The notes beneath the pieces are model-generated. The model was not told where the DNA came from. It made no database searches and saw only the letters and a list, made by a program, of their open reading frames with translations. Made by a program: the position numbers and the translations under genes. DNA of 64,000 bases. It comes from an uncultured Christensenellaceae bacterium. GTDB taxonomy: Bacteria > Bacillota > Clostridia > Christensenellales > Pumilibacteraceae. The stretch lies in NCBI GenBank assembly GCA_910587595.1, contig CAJULQ010000002.1:235520-299519 (forward strand), in the 5' to 3' direction. Positions within the stretch are counted from its first letter, which is position 1. Every line of letters begins with the position of its first letter. Positions 8,247-17,750 of the stretch are shown here, piece by piece.

Positions 8247-9736
8247 AACGTTCGATCCTTATAGATGTGGAACCGCAAATGTCGAGCGTCGCCTTGCTCG
8301 AGGACGGACGACTGATCGAGTTTCACATCGAATACAAAGAGAGCAATCGCCTTACCGGCAATATTTACAAAGGCAGAGTGGACAACGTTCTGCAAGGCTT
8401 GGCGTCTGCTTTCGTGCATATCGGATTGGGACGCAACGGCTTTTTGAACGTGGGAGAAACGCTCGACGATCGCGCCGACTTGCGCGACCTTGCGCCGTCC
8501 GCTTTGCAACAAAAGGCGGGCGATTACGTGATGGTGCAAGTCACCAAAGAAGAAGTGGGGCAAAAGGGCGCGCGGCTCACGTCGTCTATTTCCTTGCCGG
8601 GGCGCTACGTTGTGTATTTGCCGCATATCGATTTTGTGGGCATATCCAATAAGATAACCGATCCCGCCCGCCGCGACATGCTCTTAAAGCTGTTAAAAAA
8701 GCACAAACCGGCCGGCGGGGGGTTGATAGCTCGCACGGTGTGTATCGACGCCAAGAAAAGCGATATTTTGGCGGAGATCAAGCGCATGCAGGCTTTATTC
8801 GATAAGATCCAAAAAGCGTACGACGAGGCGGACGGCGTGTGCTTATTGCACAGCGAGGCCGATCTCGTGTATCGGTCGGTGCGCGACATGCTCGGCGGCG
8901 ATATCGAAAATATCATCTGCAACGACGCGCCCACGGTGGCGCGGCTCAAATCTTTGTTGAAAGAGTTGGAATCGGATTTTCACCACAAGGTGCAGTATTA
9001 CGAAAGCGAGTACGATATTTGGGACGTGTTCGGCGTAAGCGACGAAATAGACAAACTGTTGGAGCGCAAAGTGAGTTTGCCGAGCGGCGGCAGTTTGGTG
9101 ATAGACCGCACCGAGGCTTTGACGGCCATAGATGTGAACACGGGTAGTTTTTCTGCCGGCAGCGACCGTGAAGAAACGGTGTATTTTACCAATAAAGAGG
9201 CGGCCAAAGAGATCGCGCGACAGCTGCGTTTGCGCAACATCGGCGGCATCATCGTGGTGGATTTTATCGACATGGTGAACGAGGCGCACAAAGCGGCGGT
9301 GGTGGAAGTTTTGCGCAACGAAGTGGTGCGTGACCGTATCAAAACGCGCGTGCAAGACATGACGCAATTGGGTTTGGTGGAAATGACCCGCAAAAAGGTG
9401 GGCAAAGAACTGAGCACCAAGCTGTTGGAGCCGTGCTCGCACTGTAAGGGCGTGAGTTCGGTGCCCAACGGCGATTATGTTTCGCGCAAGTTAAAGGCCG
9501 CGGTAAAGCGTTTGTTTGCCGAGAACGATTTTCAAAACGCTGTTGTGACCGTGCACGCCAATGTGATCGATCGCATTTTTTCGGGGCGTTACTTTGCCTC
9601 TATGTGCCAAAACGAGTGGAAGAACAAGCGCATTTATTTGGTGCCCGATGCGCATATAAAACCGTCGGCTTTCGTGCTGACGGGCAACAACGAGATCTCG
9701 CTCAGTTTGCCGCCCACGGCGCGGCTGTTGTATTAA
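8243..9736 (+). CDS. rng: Ribonuclease G/E family protein
   Basis: The 497-residue protein has the S1-like N-terminal domain and the DNase I-like catalytic domain of RNase G/E. The metal-binding aspartates are D297 (DVNTGSF context) and D340 (VVDFIDM), and the Zn-link cysteines are C398 and C401. The spacings of 43 and 58 residues match E. coli RNase E D303, D346 and C404. The long C-terminal scaffold of RNase E is absent, so this is the RNase G form, which processes rRNA and mRNA ends. The start is a GTG overlapping the previous stop. A longer frame from 8099 is a shadow. Confidence 0.93.
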   Translation: MKRSILIDVEPQMSSVALLEDGRLIEFHIEYKESNRLTGNIYKGRVDNVLQGLASAFVHIGLGRNGFLNVGETLDDRADLRDLAPSALQQKAGDYVMVQVTKEEVGQKGARLTSSISLPGRYVVYLPHIDFVGISNKITDPARRDMLLKLLKKHKPAGGGLIARTVCIDAKKSDILAEIKRMQALFDKIQKAYDEADGVCLLHSEADLVYRSVRDMLGGDIENIICNDAPTVARLKSLLKELESDFHHKVQYYESEYDIWDVFGVSDEIDKLLERKVSLPSGGSLVIDRTEALTAIDVNTGSFSAGSDREETVYFTNKEAAKEIARQLRLRNIGGIIVVDFIDMVNEAHKAAVVEVLRNEVVRDRIKTRVQDMTQLGLVEMTRKKVGKELSTKLLEPCSHCKGVSSVPNGDYVSRKLKAAVKRLFAENDFQNAVVTVHANVIDRIFSGRYFASMCQNEWKNKRIYLVPDAHIKPSAFVLTGNNEISLSLPPTARLLY

Positions 9737-9748
9737 AGGGAGGAGCGC

Positions 9749-11965
9749 ATGCGTTATATCAATAAAGAATACGGTTTTTCGTTCCGTCCTCCTTTTAACG
9801 ACAAGTTTTACGAAGAAAAGCAAGACGGGCCGCCCATTACGGAAGAAAACTACCCCGGCCGATACGTGCAAGGCGTGGGGTATGATTACGCCGCCATCAA
9901 CGGCGCTATGTTGGTGGGCAAATACGGTTCCATGTGGGGCATTAAAGTTTGTTGTTTCGACGGCAAGAAATGGTTGGATAACGACGATTTTGTGGGCAGT
10001 TTAAGCGCGGGTTGCGCCAATACCGTAGACGGAAGCTTTGCGCATTTTGCCAGCGGCGCGCTGTCCGCCAAGTGGGTAAAACACAACGAGCAAAGCATCA
10101 TCTTGCAAGTGTCGGCGCGTAAAAAAATGCGTGTGCGCGTGATTTTTTATCCTTATTATGCGGCTTTCAGCGAATTGAGCATAGAGGATGCGCACGTGCA
10201 AGGCAGATGTCCGTATATGGCGGTGGTGCCGGGCACCATCACGTTGGGCGATAATAACGCCGTTTTCACCGACCGTTATTTGGCCGTGTCCGATACCGAC
10301 CGCGAATATTTTACGGCGCAAAGTTTCAATAAGCCGAGCGACAGCGCGAACGGCGCCTTTAACGAGGCGATCATGGAGTTCGTGATCAACAAAAATCAAC
10401 CCAGCGTGTACATTTACGCAACGGTGGGCGACGAAAAGATTTTTTCCACCGACATGCCGCGCATGGATAAGATCATCAAGCAGATCGAAACGGCCGAATT
10501 GCGATACGGCGTGAATAAAACCATGGGCACGGGCATATTGGGCGCGCCTACCGAGCGAATGTTCAATTCCGTGTTGTGGTCGCGTATATACTATCCCTAT
10601 TTGCTTACCGAGATCTATTCGCCGCAACGATCGCTCCTTAATGGGCATTTCGATATTCACGGCACAGAAGAAAACTGTTGCGCGATCTTGGGGTGTTTGA
10701 CGGGCATAGACAAAGCCACCAACCAATTGCACTACACCATAGAGGACAAAGTGATGGCGGTGCTTGCCGTGTGGCACGTGTTTGCGCACGCCACCGACAA
10801 ATCGGAAATGCGCAAGCTGTATAAAAAGCTTACCAAACTGTATCCGCCCGACTCCAAGCCCATCGTGTGCGGTTCGGACAAAAAAGAGATCGCTTATAAG
10901 TGGCACGATTCGCCGCTGAAAGAAAAGTACAACTCCATGCAAATGTACAGCTTGGATCTGACCGTTTTGAAATTGTTGGCGTTCGATATTTTGGAACGGA
11001 TCGGTTGCATGTTCTCGTTTGCCGACGAGGTAAAATACCAAAAGGCGCGGCGCGACCTCGTGCAAGTGATCAACGACTTGTTTTGGAACGAGGAAGAGGG
11101 GCTGTATATGGAGCGCTACGTAACGGGGCAGTGGGCAAACAGTTACGGCGCCAACAGCTTTTATCCGCTGATCGCGGGCGCGGTGGACACGCCGCAGAAA
11201 TTGGGCGCTTTGATCAATAATCTGACCGATAACACGCGTTTTTGGGGCAATTACATTATCCCCACGCTTTCCATCAACAATCGAGAGTACGGGCAAAAGG
11301 GCAAACCTACCAACAACGGCCACCGCAACCCGCCGTATTTGCAATACCGCGGCAGTATCGTGCCGTATGTCAATTATATCGTGTATCACGGTTTAAGCCG
11401 CTACGGCTTGGATGAGATCGCGGGCATGGTGGCGTATAAGTCGACGCGTTTGTGGCAAAACAACGAGAGCGACAACGTGGAAAACTACTCGTTGTATCTG
11501 CCCAACGGCAAGCGGTATAAATCCAAAGAATATTTGTCGGCGCACGGCAATATGTTGGCCATGATCGGATTGCAAGAGCTTATAGATCTCGAATATTTCC
11601 GTCCCGATCTGCAAACCGACGCTTTGCGGTTCGGCACGTTTGTGGAAGGCAACCATTCGTTGACCAATCTGAAAATGTTGGGGCGGTCGTACAGCATAGA
11701 AGTGGGCGATCTTTCCACCACGCTCATGACCGACGATATCAACGTGTTTCGGGGCGAGGGCGGGAAGTTCGTTGTGCGCAATTTCTTAACGTCGGACGGC
11801 GGTTGCGAGTTTATGATCAACGCGCACGCCAATATCACGGTGCACCTCAATATGCCGTGCGCGGATAAAAAGAACACCGTAAAATACTTTTTTATCGTGC
11901 CGGTGGGGCGATCGAAGGTGGTAGCCGCCGACGGCATGGTAAACATTCAACCCGTGACCGAATAA
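9749..11965 (+). CDS. Trehalase-fold (six-hairpin) glycosidase, GH63-like
   Basis: The 738-residue protein shows an N-terminal beta-rich domain and a C-terminal (alpha/alpha)6-barrel-like region with the conserved run FWGNYIIPTLSINN around residue 490 and RGSIVPYVNYIVYHGL near 535, which resembles GH63 and mannosylglycerate-hydrolase-type enzymes. There is no signal peptide, so it would act in the cytoplasm on an alpha-linked sugar or compatible solute. The substrate cannot be read from sequence. It follows rng by 12 bp and ends before two tandem terminators. GH15 or GH37 relatives are the main alternatives. Confidence 0.65.
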   Translation: MRYINKEYGFSFRPPFNDKFYEEKQDGPPITEENYPGRYVQGVGYDYAAINGAMLVGKYGSMWGIKVCCFDGKKWLDNDDFVGSLSAGCANTVDGSFAHFASGALSAKWVKHNEQSIILQVSARKKMRVRVIFYPYYAAFSELSIEDAHVQGRCPYMAVVPGTITLGDNNAVFTDRYLAVSDTDREYFTAQSFNKPSDSANGAFNEAIMEFVINKNQPSVYIYATVGDEKIFSTDMPRMDKIIKQIETAELRYGVNKTMGTGILGAPTERMFNSVLWSRIYYPYLLTEIYSPQRSLLNGHFDIHGTEENCCAILGCLTGIDKATNQLHYTIEDKVMAVLAVWHVFAHATDKSEMRKLYKKLTKLYPPDSKPIVCGSDKKEIAYKWHDSPLKEKYNSMQMYSLDLTVLKLLAFDILERIGCMFSFADEVKYQKARRDLVQVINDLFWNEEEGLYMERYVTGQWANSYGANSFYPLIAGAVDTPQKLGALINNLTDNTRFWGNYIIPTLSINNREYGQKGKPTNNGHRNPPYLQYRGSIVPYVNYIVYHGLSRYGLDEIAGMVAYKSTRLWQNNESDNVENYSLYLPNGKRYKSKEYLSAHGNMLAMIGLQELIDLEYFRPDLQTDALRFGTFVEGNHSLTNLKMLGRSYSIEVGDLSTTLMTDDINVFRGEGGKFVVRNFLTSDGGCEFMINAHANITVHLNMPCADKKNTVKYFFIVPVGRSKVVAADGMVNIQPVTE

Positions 11966-11975
11966 TATGCAAAAC

Positions 11976-12012
11976 AAAAGGCTTTCGTACACCTACAAAA
12001 GCCTTTTTCTAT
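11976..12012 (+). terminator. Terminator 1 after the glycosidase gene
   Basis: A 10-bp perfect stem (AAAAGGCTTT at 11976-11985 with 11998-12007) is followed by further T residues. Confidence 0.8.
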
Positions 12013-12018
12013 TTATAC

Positions 12019-12063
12019 AAGGCGCCGATATTCCCGAAAAGTTTTTGTGATCGGCGCCTTTTT
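12019..12063 (+). terminator. Terminator 2 after the glycosidase gene
   Basis: An 11-bp perfect stem (AAGGCGCCGAT with its complement at 12050-12060) and a T run. It is a second, GC-richer terminator in tandem with the first. Confidence 0.85.
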
Positions 12064-12241
12064 GTGCGTAAACAGAAAAAGGTTCCGATAATTTACGTGA
12101 ATTACGTGAAAAAGTTTTGAGAAGTTCTTTGCCTTGTACGGTTAGATTGCGCGCTTATCGGACGATCTATGCGCGGATATATAAAAATTTGTTATAAAAG
12201 CAATGTAAACTTTTTACATGCAATTTGCGACGGTAGCCGAG
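12064..12241. other. Intergenic stretch with no recognised gene
   Basis: AT-rich spacer between the converging glycosidase and groEL transcripts. A short imperfect direct repeat (TTACGTGAA) occurs near 12093-12111. I see no convincing open frame, tRNA or promoter. Confidence 0.5.
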
Positions 12242-12278
12242 AAAGAAAAAGAGCGTATCGCCGTTATGCGATACGCTC
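12242..12278 (-). terminator. Terminator of groESL
   Basis: Read on the minus strand, a 10-bp perfect stem (12251-12260 with 12269-12278) and 8-nt loop are followed by TTTTTCTTTC, 24 bp past the groEL stop. Confidence 0.85.
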
Positions 12279-12301
12279 TTTTGATTGGTTACCGTTATTT
12301 C

Positions 12302-13927
12302 TCAGTACATGCCGCCCATGCCGCCGCCCGCGGGTGCCGCCGGCTCGGGTTCGGGAAGATCGGCCACCACGCTTTCGGTGGTGAGGAAGGTGGCCGCTAC
12401 GCTGGCTGCGTTTTGCAGAGCCGAGCGGGTCACCTTGGTGGGATCGATGATGCCCTTGGCCACTACGTCGCAGTATTCGTCCTTAAACGCGTCGTAGCCG
12501 TAGTTTGCTTTCTTGGAAGAGAGAATGGTGTTTACCACCACACCGCCGTCTACGCCGGCATTTTGGGCGATCTGACGCACGGGTTCTTCGAGCGCGCGCA
12601 ACACGATGTTCGCGCCCGTTTTTTCGTCGCCCGCCAAGTCTTCCACATGCTTTTTAATGGCGGGGATAGCGCCTAAAAGCGCCACGCCGCCGCCGGGCAC
12701 CATGCCTTCTTCCACGGCCGCGCGGGTAGCCGCCAAAGCGTCTTCTATGCGCAGTTTCTTTTCTTTCATTTCCACTTCGGTGGCCGCGCCCACGTTGATC
12801 ACGGCTACGCCGCCCGCCAACTTGGCAAGACGTTCGGCAAGTTTTTCTTTGTCGTAGTCCGAAGTGGTGGTTTCCATCTGGGCGCGAATGGATTTGATGC
12901 GCGCTTTGATGTCGTTGCCGTTGCCGGCGCCTTCCACGATCGTGGTGTTTTCTTTGTCCACTTTGACTTGCTTGGCTTTGCCGAGCATGCCCACATTCAC
13001 GTCTTTGAACTCAAGACCCGTTTCTTCGCTGATCACGGTGCCGCCCGTAAGCACGGCAATGTCTTTGAGCATTTCTTTTCTGCGGTCGCCGAATCCGGGC
13101 GCTTTTACCGCCACGCAGTTGAACGTGCCGCGCAACTTGTTCACCACGAGGGTGGCAAGGGGCTCGCTCTCGATATCGTCGGCAATGATCAACAGTTTGG
13201 CGCCTTGGTTCACGATCTGTTCGAGCACGGGCAAGATCTCTTGAATAGTGCTTATTTTGCGGTCGGTGATAAGGATAAGCGGGTTTTCGAGCACCGCTTC
13301 CATCTTGTCTTGGTCGGTTACCATGTAGGCGGAGGCATAGCCGCGGTCGAACTGCATGCCTTCCACAATGGAAAGGTTGGTGTCCATGGTCTTGCTTTCT
13401 TCCACGGTGATAACGCCGTCTTTGCCCACTTTTTGCATGGCTTCGGCGATCAGCGTGCCCACCGTTTCGTCGCTGGCCGAAATGGAGGCAACTTGTTGGA
13501 TCTCTTTTTCCGATTCCACCGTTTTGGAAATGGATTTAAGGTGTTTTACGGCCACTTCCGTAGCGGAGGCAATGCCTTTTTTGAGCACCATGGGGTTGGC
13601 GCCCGCCGCCACGTTCTTCAAGCCTTCGCGAATGATGGCTTGCGCCAATACGCAAGCGGTGGTGGTGCCGTCGCCGGCCACGTCGTTGGTTTTGGTGCTC
13701 ACTTCGCGCACGAGTTGCGCGCCCATGTTTTCGAACGCGTCCTCGAGTTCGATCTCTTTGGCAATGGTCACGCCGTCGTTGGTGATGAGCGGCGCGCCGT
13801 ATTTTTTGCCGAGCACAACGTTTCTGCCTTTGGGGCCGAGCGTGATTTTTACCGTGTTGGCAAGCGCGTTTACGCCTGCTTCGAGCGCTTTTCTCGCTTC
13901 TTCGCCCGTTTTGATCTGTTTAGCCAT
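12302..13927 (-). CDS. groL: Chaperonin GroEL (Hsp60)
   Basis: A 541-residue protein of the usual GroEL length. It has the N-terminal segment MAKQIKTGEEARKAL, the ATP-binding GDGTTTACVLA segment near residue 85 and the flexible Gly-Met tail GGGMGGMY. It forms the 14-mer folding chamber with GroES, encoded immediately upstream 19 bp away. Expression is expected from the groES promoter, which carries a CtsR operator. Confidence 0.98.
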   Translation of the reverse strand: MAKQIKTGEEARKALEAGVNALANTVKITLGPKGRNVVLGKKYGAPLITNDGVTIAKEIELEDAFENMGAQLVREVSTKTNDVAGDGTTTACVLAQAIIREGLKNVAAGANPMVLKKGIASATEVAVKHLKSISKTVESEKEIQQVASISASDETVGTLIAEAMQKVGKDGVITVEESKTMDTNLSIVEGMQFDRGYASAYMVTDQDKMEAVLENPLILITDRKISTIQEILPVLEQIVNQGAKLLIIADDIESEPLATLVVNKLRGTFNCVAVKAPGFGDRRKEMLKDIAVLTGGTVISEETGLEFKDVNVGMLGKAKQVKVDKENTTIVEGAGNGNDIKARIKSIRAQMETTTSDYDKEKLAERLAKLAGGVAVINVGAATEVEMKEKKLRIEDALAATRAAVEEGMVPGGGVALLGAIPAIKKHVEDLAGDEKTGANIVLRALEEPVRQIAQNAGVDGGVVVNTILSSKKANYGYDAFKDEYCDVVAKGIIDPTKVTRSALQNAASVAATFLTTESVVADLPEPEPAAPAGGGMGGMY

Positions 13928-13946
13928 GTCTTTTCGTCCTCCCGAA

Positions 13947-14231
13947 TTATTCCACTACGGCGAGCACGTCGCTCTGCCGCATGATCGTAACTTCTTTGCC
14001 GTCGATCTTGAATTCGCTGCCCGCATACTTGGAGTAGAGCACTTTGTCGCCCACTTTGAGTTGCATCACAACGTCTTTGCCGTCTACGTTTCCGCCGGGG
14101 CCTACGGCTACCACTTTCGCCATTTGCGGCTTTTCTTGGTCTTTGGCCAACAGAACGATGCCGCTCTTGGTTTTCTCTTCGCTGTCGATCGGTTCGATAA
14201 CGATTCGATCGAACAAAGGTCTGATTTTCAT
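13947..14231 (-). CDS. groS: Co-chaperonin GroES
   Basis: The 94-residue protein starts MKIRPLFDRIVIEP and ends with the conserved KVLYSKYAGSEFKIDG region; it is the lid of the GroEL chamber. AGGAGG lies well placed upstream of the ATG. It is the first gene of the groESL transcript. Confidence 0.98.
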   Translation of the reverse strand: MKIRPLFDRIVIEPIDSEEKTKSGIVLLAKDQEKPQMAKVVAVGPGGNVDGKDVVMQLKVGDKVLYSKYAGSEFKIDGKEVTIMRQSDVLAVVE

Positions 14232-14344
14232 GTTCTTATCCTCCTAAATCAAATTATGAACAATGTCATTGAATATAATAGCGTAAAAGCCAAAAAATAG
14301 CAAGTATTTCTGCGTGTTTTTAGTGTCAATTTTGCAAGAAGATT

Positions 14345-14404
14345 TTTGACTATCTTTGACCTTAACTTTGAACATATTATACCGCCGCTGTTTTTATTTG
14401 TCAA
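14345..14404 (-). promoter_or_regulatory. groESL promoter with CtsR operator
   Basis: On the minus strand TTGACA (14399-14404), a 17-bp spacer and TATAAT (14376-14381) form a consensus sigma-A promoter. Just downstream at 14345-14361 is GGTCAAAGATAGTCAAA, an exact fit to the CtsR heptad repeat (R-GTCAAA, three bases, R-GTCAAA). I see no CIRCE element (TTAGCACTC-N9-GAGTGCTAA), so repression of groESL is probably by CtsR rather than HrcA. Confidence 0.88.
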
Positions 14405-14450
14405 GGATTTTACCGAAATTTACCGAAATTTTCAAACAAAGGCAAAAGGC

Positions 14451-14479
14451 TTGCCATAAAGAGCGAAATACTTTATAAT
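14451..14479 (+). promoter_or_regulatory. Promoter of the phosphonate cluster
   Basis: TTGCCA (14451-14456), a 17-bp spacer and TATAAT (14474-14479). Transcription would start near 14486, which rules out an ATG at 14485 as the first codon of the next gene. Confidence 0.75.
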
Positions 14480-14538
14480 ATAGAATGGAAAAAGGGAAGA
14501 CATGCTTTCGTTGCATGCGACGCAAGCAAAAGGAGCGA

Positions 14539-15675
14539 ATGAAAAACGATATGAAAATCAAACGGAACGTGTTGTTGAATCCGGGGCCAGCCACCACGAC
14601 CGACAGCGTAAAAATGGCGCAGATCGTGCCGGACATTTGTCCGCGCGAAAAGGAATTTGCGGCGATGATGGACGGTATCCGCAAAGATCTTGTAAAGATC
14701 GTGCACGGCGGCGAAGATTACACGTCCGTTTTGTTTTGCGGTTCGGGCACTATCAATATAGATATCTGCTTGAATTCATTGTTGCCGGCCGATAAAAAAG
14801 TGCTGATCGTGAATAACGGCGCTTACAGTACGCGCGCGGCGGAGGTCTGCCGCTACTACGGTTTGCCGCATATCGATCTGCGGTTCGATATAGACGCATT
14901 GCCCGATCTGCAAAAAGTGGAGGACGTGTTGCGCGAAAACGACGATATCGCCATGGTGTATACCACGCATAACGAAACGGGCACGGGTATTCTCAATCCT
15001 ATCCGCGAAATGGGCGCGATCGCGCATGCGCACAATGCGATCTTTGTGGTGGACACCACGTCTACCTATGCTATGCGTCCTATCAACGTATACGAAGATA
15101 ATATCGATTTTTGTATGGCGTCGGCGCAAAAGGGTATTATGGCCATGACCGGTCTGTCGTTTGTGGTAGGAAAACGCGCGCTGATCGAGGCGTCGCAAGC
15201 TTACCCCAAGCGTTCGTATTATTGCAATCTGTTTTTGCAATATGATTATTTCGAGAAAACGGGCGAAATGCACTTCACGCCGCCCGTGCAAACCATTTAT
15301 GCAACAAAGCAAGCGTTGGAGGAATATTTCCGCGAGGGCGAACAAGCCAAATGGGCGCGCCATACTCGCGTATTCGAGGCCATACACCGCGGTTTGGATG
15401 CTTTGGGCTTTCGAGATGTGATCCGTCGCGATCGGCAGGCGGGGTTGGTGGTGTCGGTGCTGTATCCCGACGACCCGCATTGGGATTTCGAAAAAGTGCA
15501 CGACTATTGCTATGAACGCGGTTTTACCATCTATCCCGGTAAAATTTCCGCGACCGACACGTTCCGTTTGTGCGCGTTGGGCGCGATCGACGAGAAAGAT
15601 ATAGACGACTTTTTCGTTGTGTTGCGGCAAGCCATGAAAAAATACGATATCGCCATACCGGCCGTATATAAATAG
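14539..15675 (+). CDS. phnW: 2-aminoethylphosphonate--pyruvate transaminase
   Basis: A 378-residue class V aminotransferase with the conserved N-terminal LLNPGPATT motif and the PLP lysine near K198 in a SAQKG context. Family members interconvert phosphonoacetaldehyde plus alanine with 2-aminoethylphosphonate (2-AEP) plus pyruvate. Next to PEP mutase and phosphonopyruvate decarboxylase it should act as the last step of 2-AEP synthesis rather than degradation. The start is uncertain: the ATG at 14539 is only 3 nt from AAGGAG, and the ATG at 14551 is the alternative. Confidence 0.88.
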   Translation: MKNDMKIKRNVLLNPGPATTTDSVKMAQIVPDICPREKEFAAMMDGIRKDLVKIVHGGEDYTSVLFCGSGTINIDICLNSLLPADKKVLIVNNGAYSTRAAEVCRYYGLPHIDLRFDIDALPDLQKVEDVLRENDDIAMVYTTHNETGTGILNPIREMGAIAHAHNAIFVVDTTSTYAMRPINVYEDNIDFCMASAQKGIMAMTGLSFVVGKRALIEASQAYPKRSYYCNLFLQYDYFEKTGEMHFTPPVQTIYATKQALEEYFREGEQAKWARHTRVFEAIHRGLDALGFRDVIRRDRQAGLVVSVLYPDDPHWDFEKVHDYCYERGFTIYPGKISATDTFRLCALGAIDEKDIDDFFVVLRQAMKKYDIAIPAVYK

Positions 15676-15732
15676 ATCGAACGTTTCTTTATAAATACCT
15701 CTCTATAAACAGCGAAGGAAGAAGATAAAAGC

Positions 15733-17028
15733 ATGAAAAAAGTATATACGTGTTTTTGCACGGACATCTTGCACGAAGGCCATTTGAATATCATTCACGA
15801 GGCGAAAAAGTACGGCGACGTGTATGTGGGCGTGCTGACCGACGAGGCGATGGTGCGGTTTGACCGTTTTCCCACCGTGGACTTCGAAACGCGCATGGCT
15901 TTGATCCGCGGGATCGAGGGCGTGAAAGAAGTGTGCGTGCAAGACGAGATCTTATACGATAAAGTGGTGCAGCGGTTGCATCCCGATTATATCATTCACG
16001 GCGACAATTGGCGCACGGGGCCTATGAAAGCGGTGCGCGACAACGCCGAAAAGCTGTTGGCGGCATACGGCGGAAAAATCATAGACGTGCCGTATACCTA
16101 CAGCGAAAACGTGAAAAGAGCGGACGCGCAACTGCGTGAAAAATTATCCATGCCCGAATACCGCCGTAAACGCTTAAAGCAACTACTTAGCTTGCGTCCC
16201 ATCGTGAAAACCATAGAAGTGCACAGCGGTTTAACGGGATTGATCGCCGAAAAGACGGTGGTGGAGAACAACGGAGAGTTCGACCAGTTCGACGCCATGT
16301 GGGTGAGTTCGCTGTGCGATTCCACCGCCAAAGGCAAACCCGATATCGAATTGGTGGATATGACCTCTCGTTTCCGCACTATAGACGATGTGATGGAAGT
16401 GACCACAAAGCCTATCATTTTCGACGGCGACACGGGCGGTTTGACCGAACATTTCGTATATACCGTGCGTTCGTTGGAGCGCATGGGCGTGTCGGCCGTT
16501 ATCATAGAGGATAAGACGGGTCTGAAAAAAAATTCGCTGTTCGGCACCGAAGTAGAGCAGACGCAAGACAGTATCGAGCATTTTTGCGAGAAGATACGCG
16601 CGGGCAAAAAGGTGCAGTTGACCGATAATTTTATGATTATTGCGCGCATAGAAAGCTTGATTTTGGATCGGGGCATGGAAGACGCGCTGACGCGTGCGCG
16701 GGCTTATGTGCAAGCGGGCGCCGACGGCATCATGATCCACAGCCGCAAAAAAGATCCCGCCGAGATCCTTGCATTTTGCGATACGTTCCGCAAGGAAAAC
16801 ACGCACACGCCCCTTGTGGTGGTTCCTTCGTCGTTTAACAGCATTACCGAGGCGGAATTGGCGGCGCATGGCGTGAATATCGTGATCTATGCTAACCAAC
16901 TCACGAGAAGCGCGTTTCCCGCCATGGAGCAAACGGCAAAAGACATTTTGAAATATCACCGCGCGCAAGAAGTGGACGCGCGGCTCATGCCTATCAAGCA
17001 GATTATTTCGTTGATCGAGGAGCTGTAA
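15733..17028 (+). CDS. aepX: Phosphoenolpyruvate mutase with N-terminal nucleotidyltransferase domain
   Basis: The 431-residue protein has two parts. Residues 1-135 form a cytidylyltransferase-like domain with the HxGH motif (H14-E-G-H17). The rest is a PEP mutase barrel with the signature EDK...KKNS near residues 259-268 and the DGDTGG motif. PEP mutase converts PEP to phosphonopyruvate, the entry reaction of phosphonate synthesis. Fusion to a nucleotidyltransferase suggests that the product is later activated with CTP. It lies between phnW and the second nucleotidyltransferase gene. Confidence 0.92.
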   Translation: MKKVYTCFCTDILHEGHLNIIHEAKKYGDVYVGVLTDEAMVRFDRFPTVDFETRMALIRGIEGVKEVCVQDEILYDKVVQRLHPDYIIHGDNWRTGPMKAVRDNAEKLLAAYGGKIIDVPYTYSENVKRADAQLREKLSMPEYRRKRLKQLLSLRPIVKTIEVHSGLTGLIAEKTVVENNGEFDQFDAMWVSSLCDSTAKGKPDIELVDMTSRFRTIDDVMEVTTKPIIFDGDTGGLTEHFVYTVRSLERMGVSAVIIEDKTGLKKNSLFGTEVEQTQDSIEHFCEKIRAGKKVQLTDNFMIIARIESLILDRGMEDALTRARAYVQAGADGIMIHSRKKDPAEILAFCDTFRKENTHTPLVVVPSSFNSITEAELAAHGVNIVIYANQLTRSAFPAMEQTAKDILKYHRAQEVDARLMPIKQIISLIEEL

Positions 17029-17033
17029 CGACA

Positions 17034-17750
17034 GTGGCGAAAAATGCAATCATTATGGCGTCGGGATTGGGCACGCGCATGCGTCCTCTTACCGAGCACA
17101 CGCCCAAGCCGCTCATAAAAGTACACGGTACGCCTATGATAGAAACGGTTTTGCGCGCGTTGCAAACGGCAAACGTAGACGCTGTTTATATCGTGGTGGG
17201 ATACTTAAAAGAGCAATTTGCCTATTTGACGCAAAAGTATCCGCATACCGTACTCATAGAAAACCCCGACTATACCACGGTAAACAATATTTCGTCGGTA
17301 TATTATGCGCGGGACGTTTTGCGTTCGGGCGATTGCTATATTTGCGAGGCCGATTTGGTGGTGACGCGCCCCGATATTTTTGCCGCTCCGCTTTCTTGTT
17401 CTTGTTATTTCGGAAAGTTTGTGGCGGGGCATTCGGACGATTGGGTGTTCGATACGAATGCCGACGGGCTTATAACGCGCGTAGGTAAAGCGGGGGACGA
17501 TTGCTATAATATGGTAGGGCTTTCGTATTTTACGCAAAAAGACGCCGCCGTATTGGCCGATAAGATCGAAACCGCTTACGGTAGTAACGGTTATGAAAAG
17601 CTGTTTTGGGACGATGTGGTAAATGCCAACTTGCGCGCGTTGCCGTTGCGTGTTGTGCCCGTGTCGCCAACGGATATCACCGAGATCGACACCGTAGAAG
17701 AGTGGGAAGAGATAAACCGCCGCGGCGAGGGAGAAAGAAAATGCAAATAA
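17034..17750 (+). CDS. Sugar/choline-phosphate-type nucleotidyltransferase (PntC-like candidate)
   Basis: The 238-residue protein begins with the NTP-transferase loop GLGTRMRPLT at residues 11-20 and resembles LicC-type phosphocholine cytidylyltransferases. Members of this family in phosphonate clusters (PntC) make CMP-2-AEP, which fits this position between aepX and aepY. The start is a GTG 11 nt after GAGGAG. It overlaps the next gene by 10 bp. A general sugar-1-phosphate nucleotidyltransferase is the alternative. Confidence 0.78.
   Translation: MAKNAIIMASGLGTRMRPLTEHTPKPLIKVHGTPMIETVLRALQTANVDAVYIVVGYLKEQFAYLTQKYPHTVLIENPDYTTVNNISSVYYARDVLRSGDCYICEADLVVTRPDIFAAPLSCSCYFGKFVAGHSDDWVFDTNADGLITRVGKAGDDCYNMVGLSYFTQKDAAVLADKIETAYGSNGYEKLFWDDVVNANLRALPLRVVPVSPTDITEIDTVEEWEEINRRGEGERKCK

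Noticed and set aside
10001..11389. 462-codon minus-strand frame opposite the glycosidase gene
   Set aside because: Histidine- and arginine-rich antisense translation without recognisable motifs; the plus-strand frame is longer and has conserved segments.
12968..13984. Plus-strand frame opposite groEL
   Set aside because: Antisense shadow of a highly conserved gene; rich in repetitive His/Phe/Gly with no start signal.
14232..14404. CIRCE element upstream of groES
   Set aside because: No TTAGCACTC/GAGTGCTAA inverted repeat is present; a CtsR operator is.
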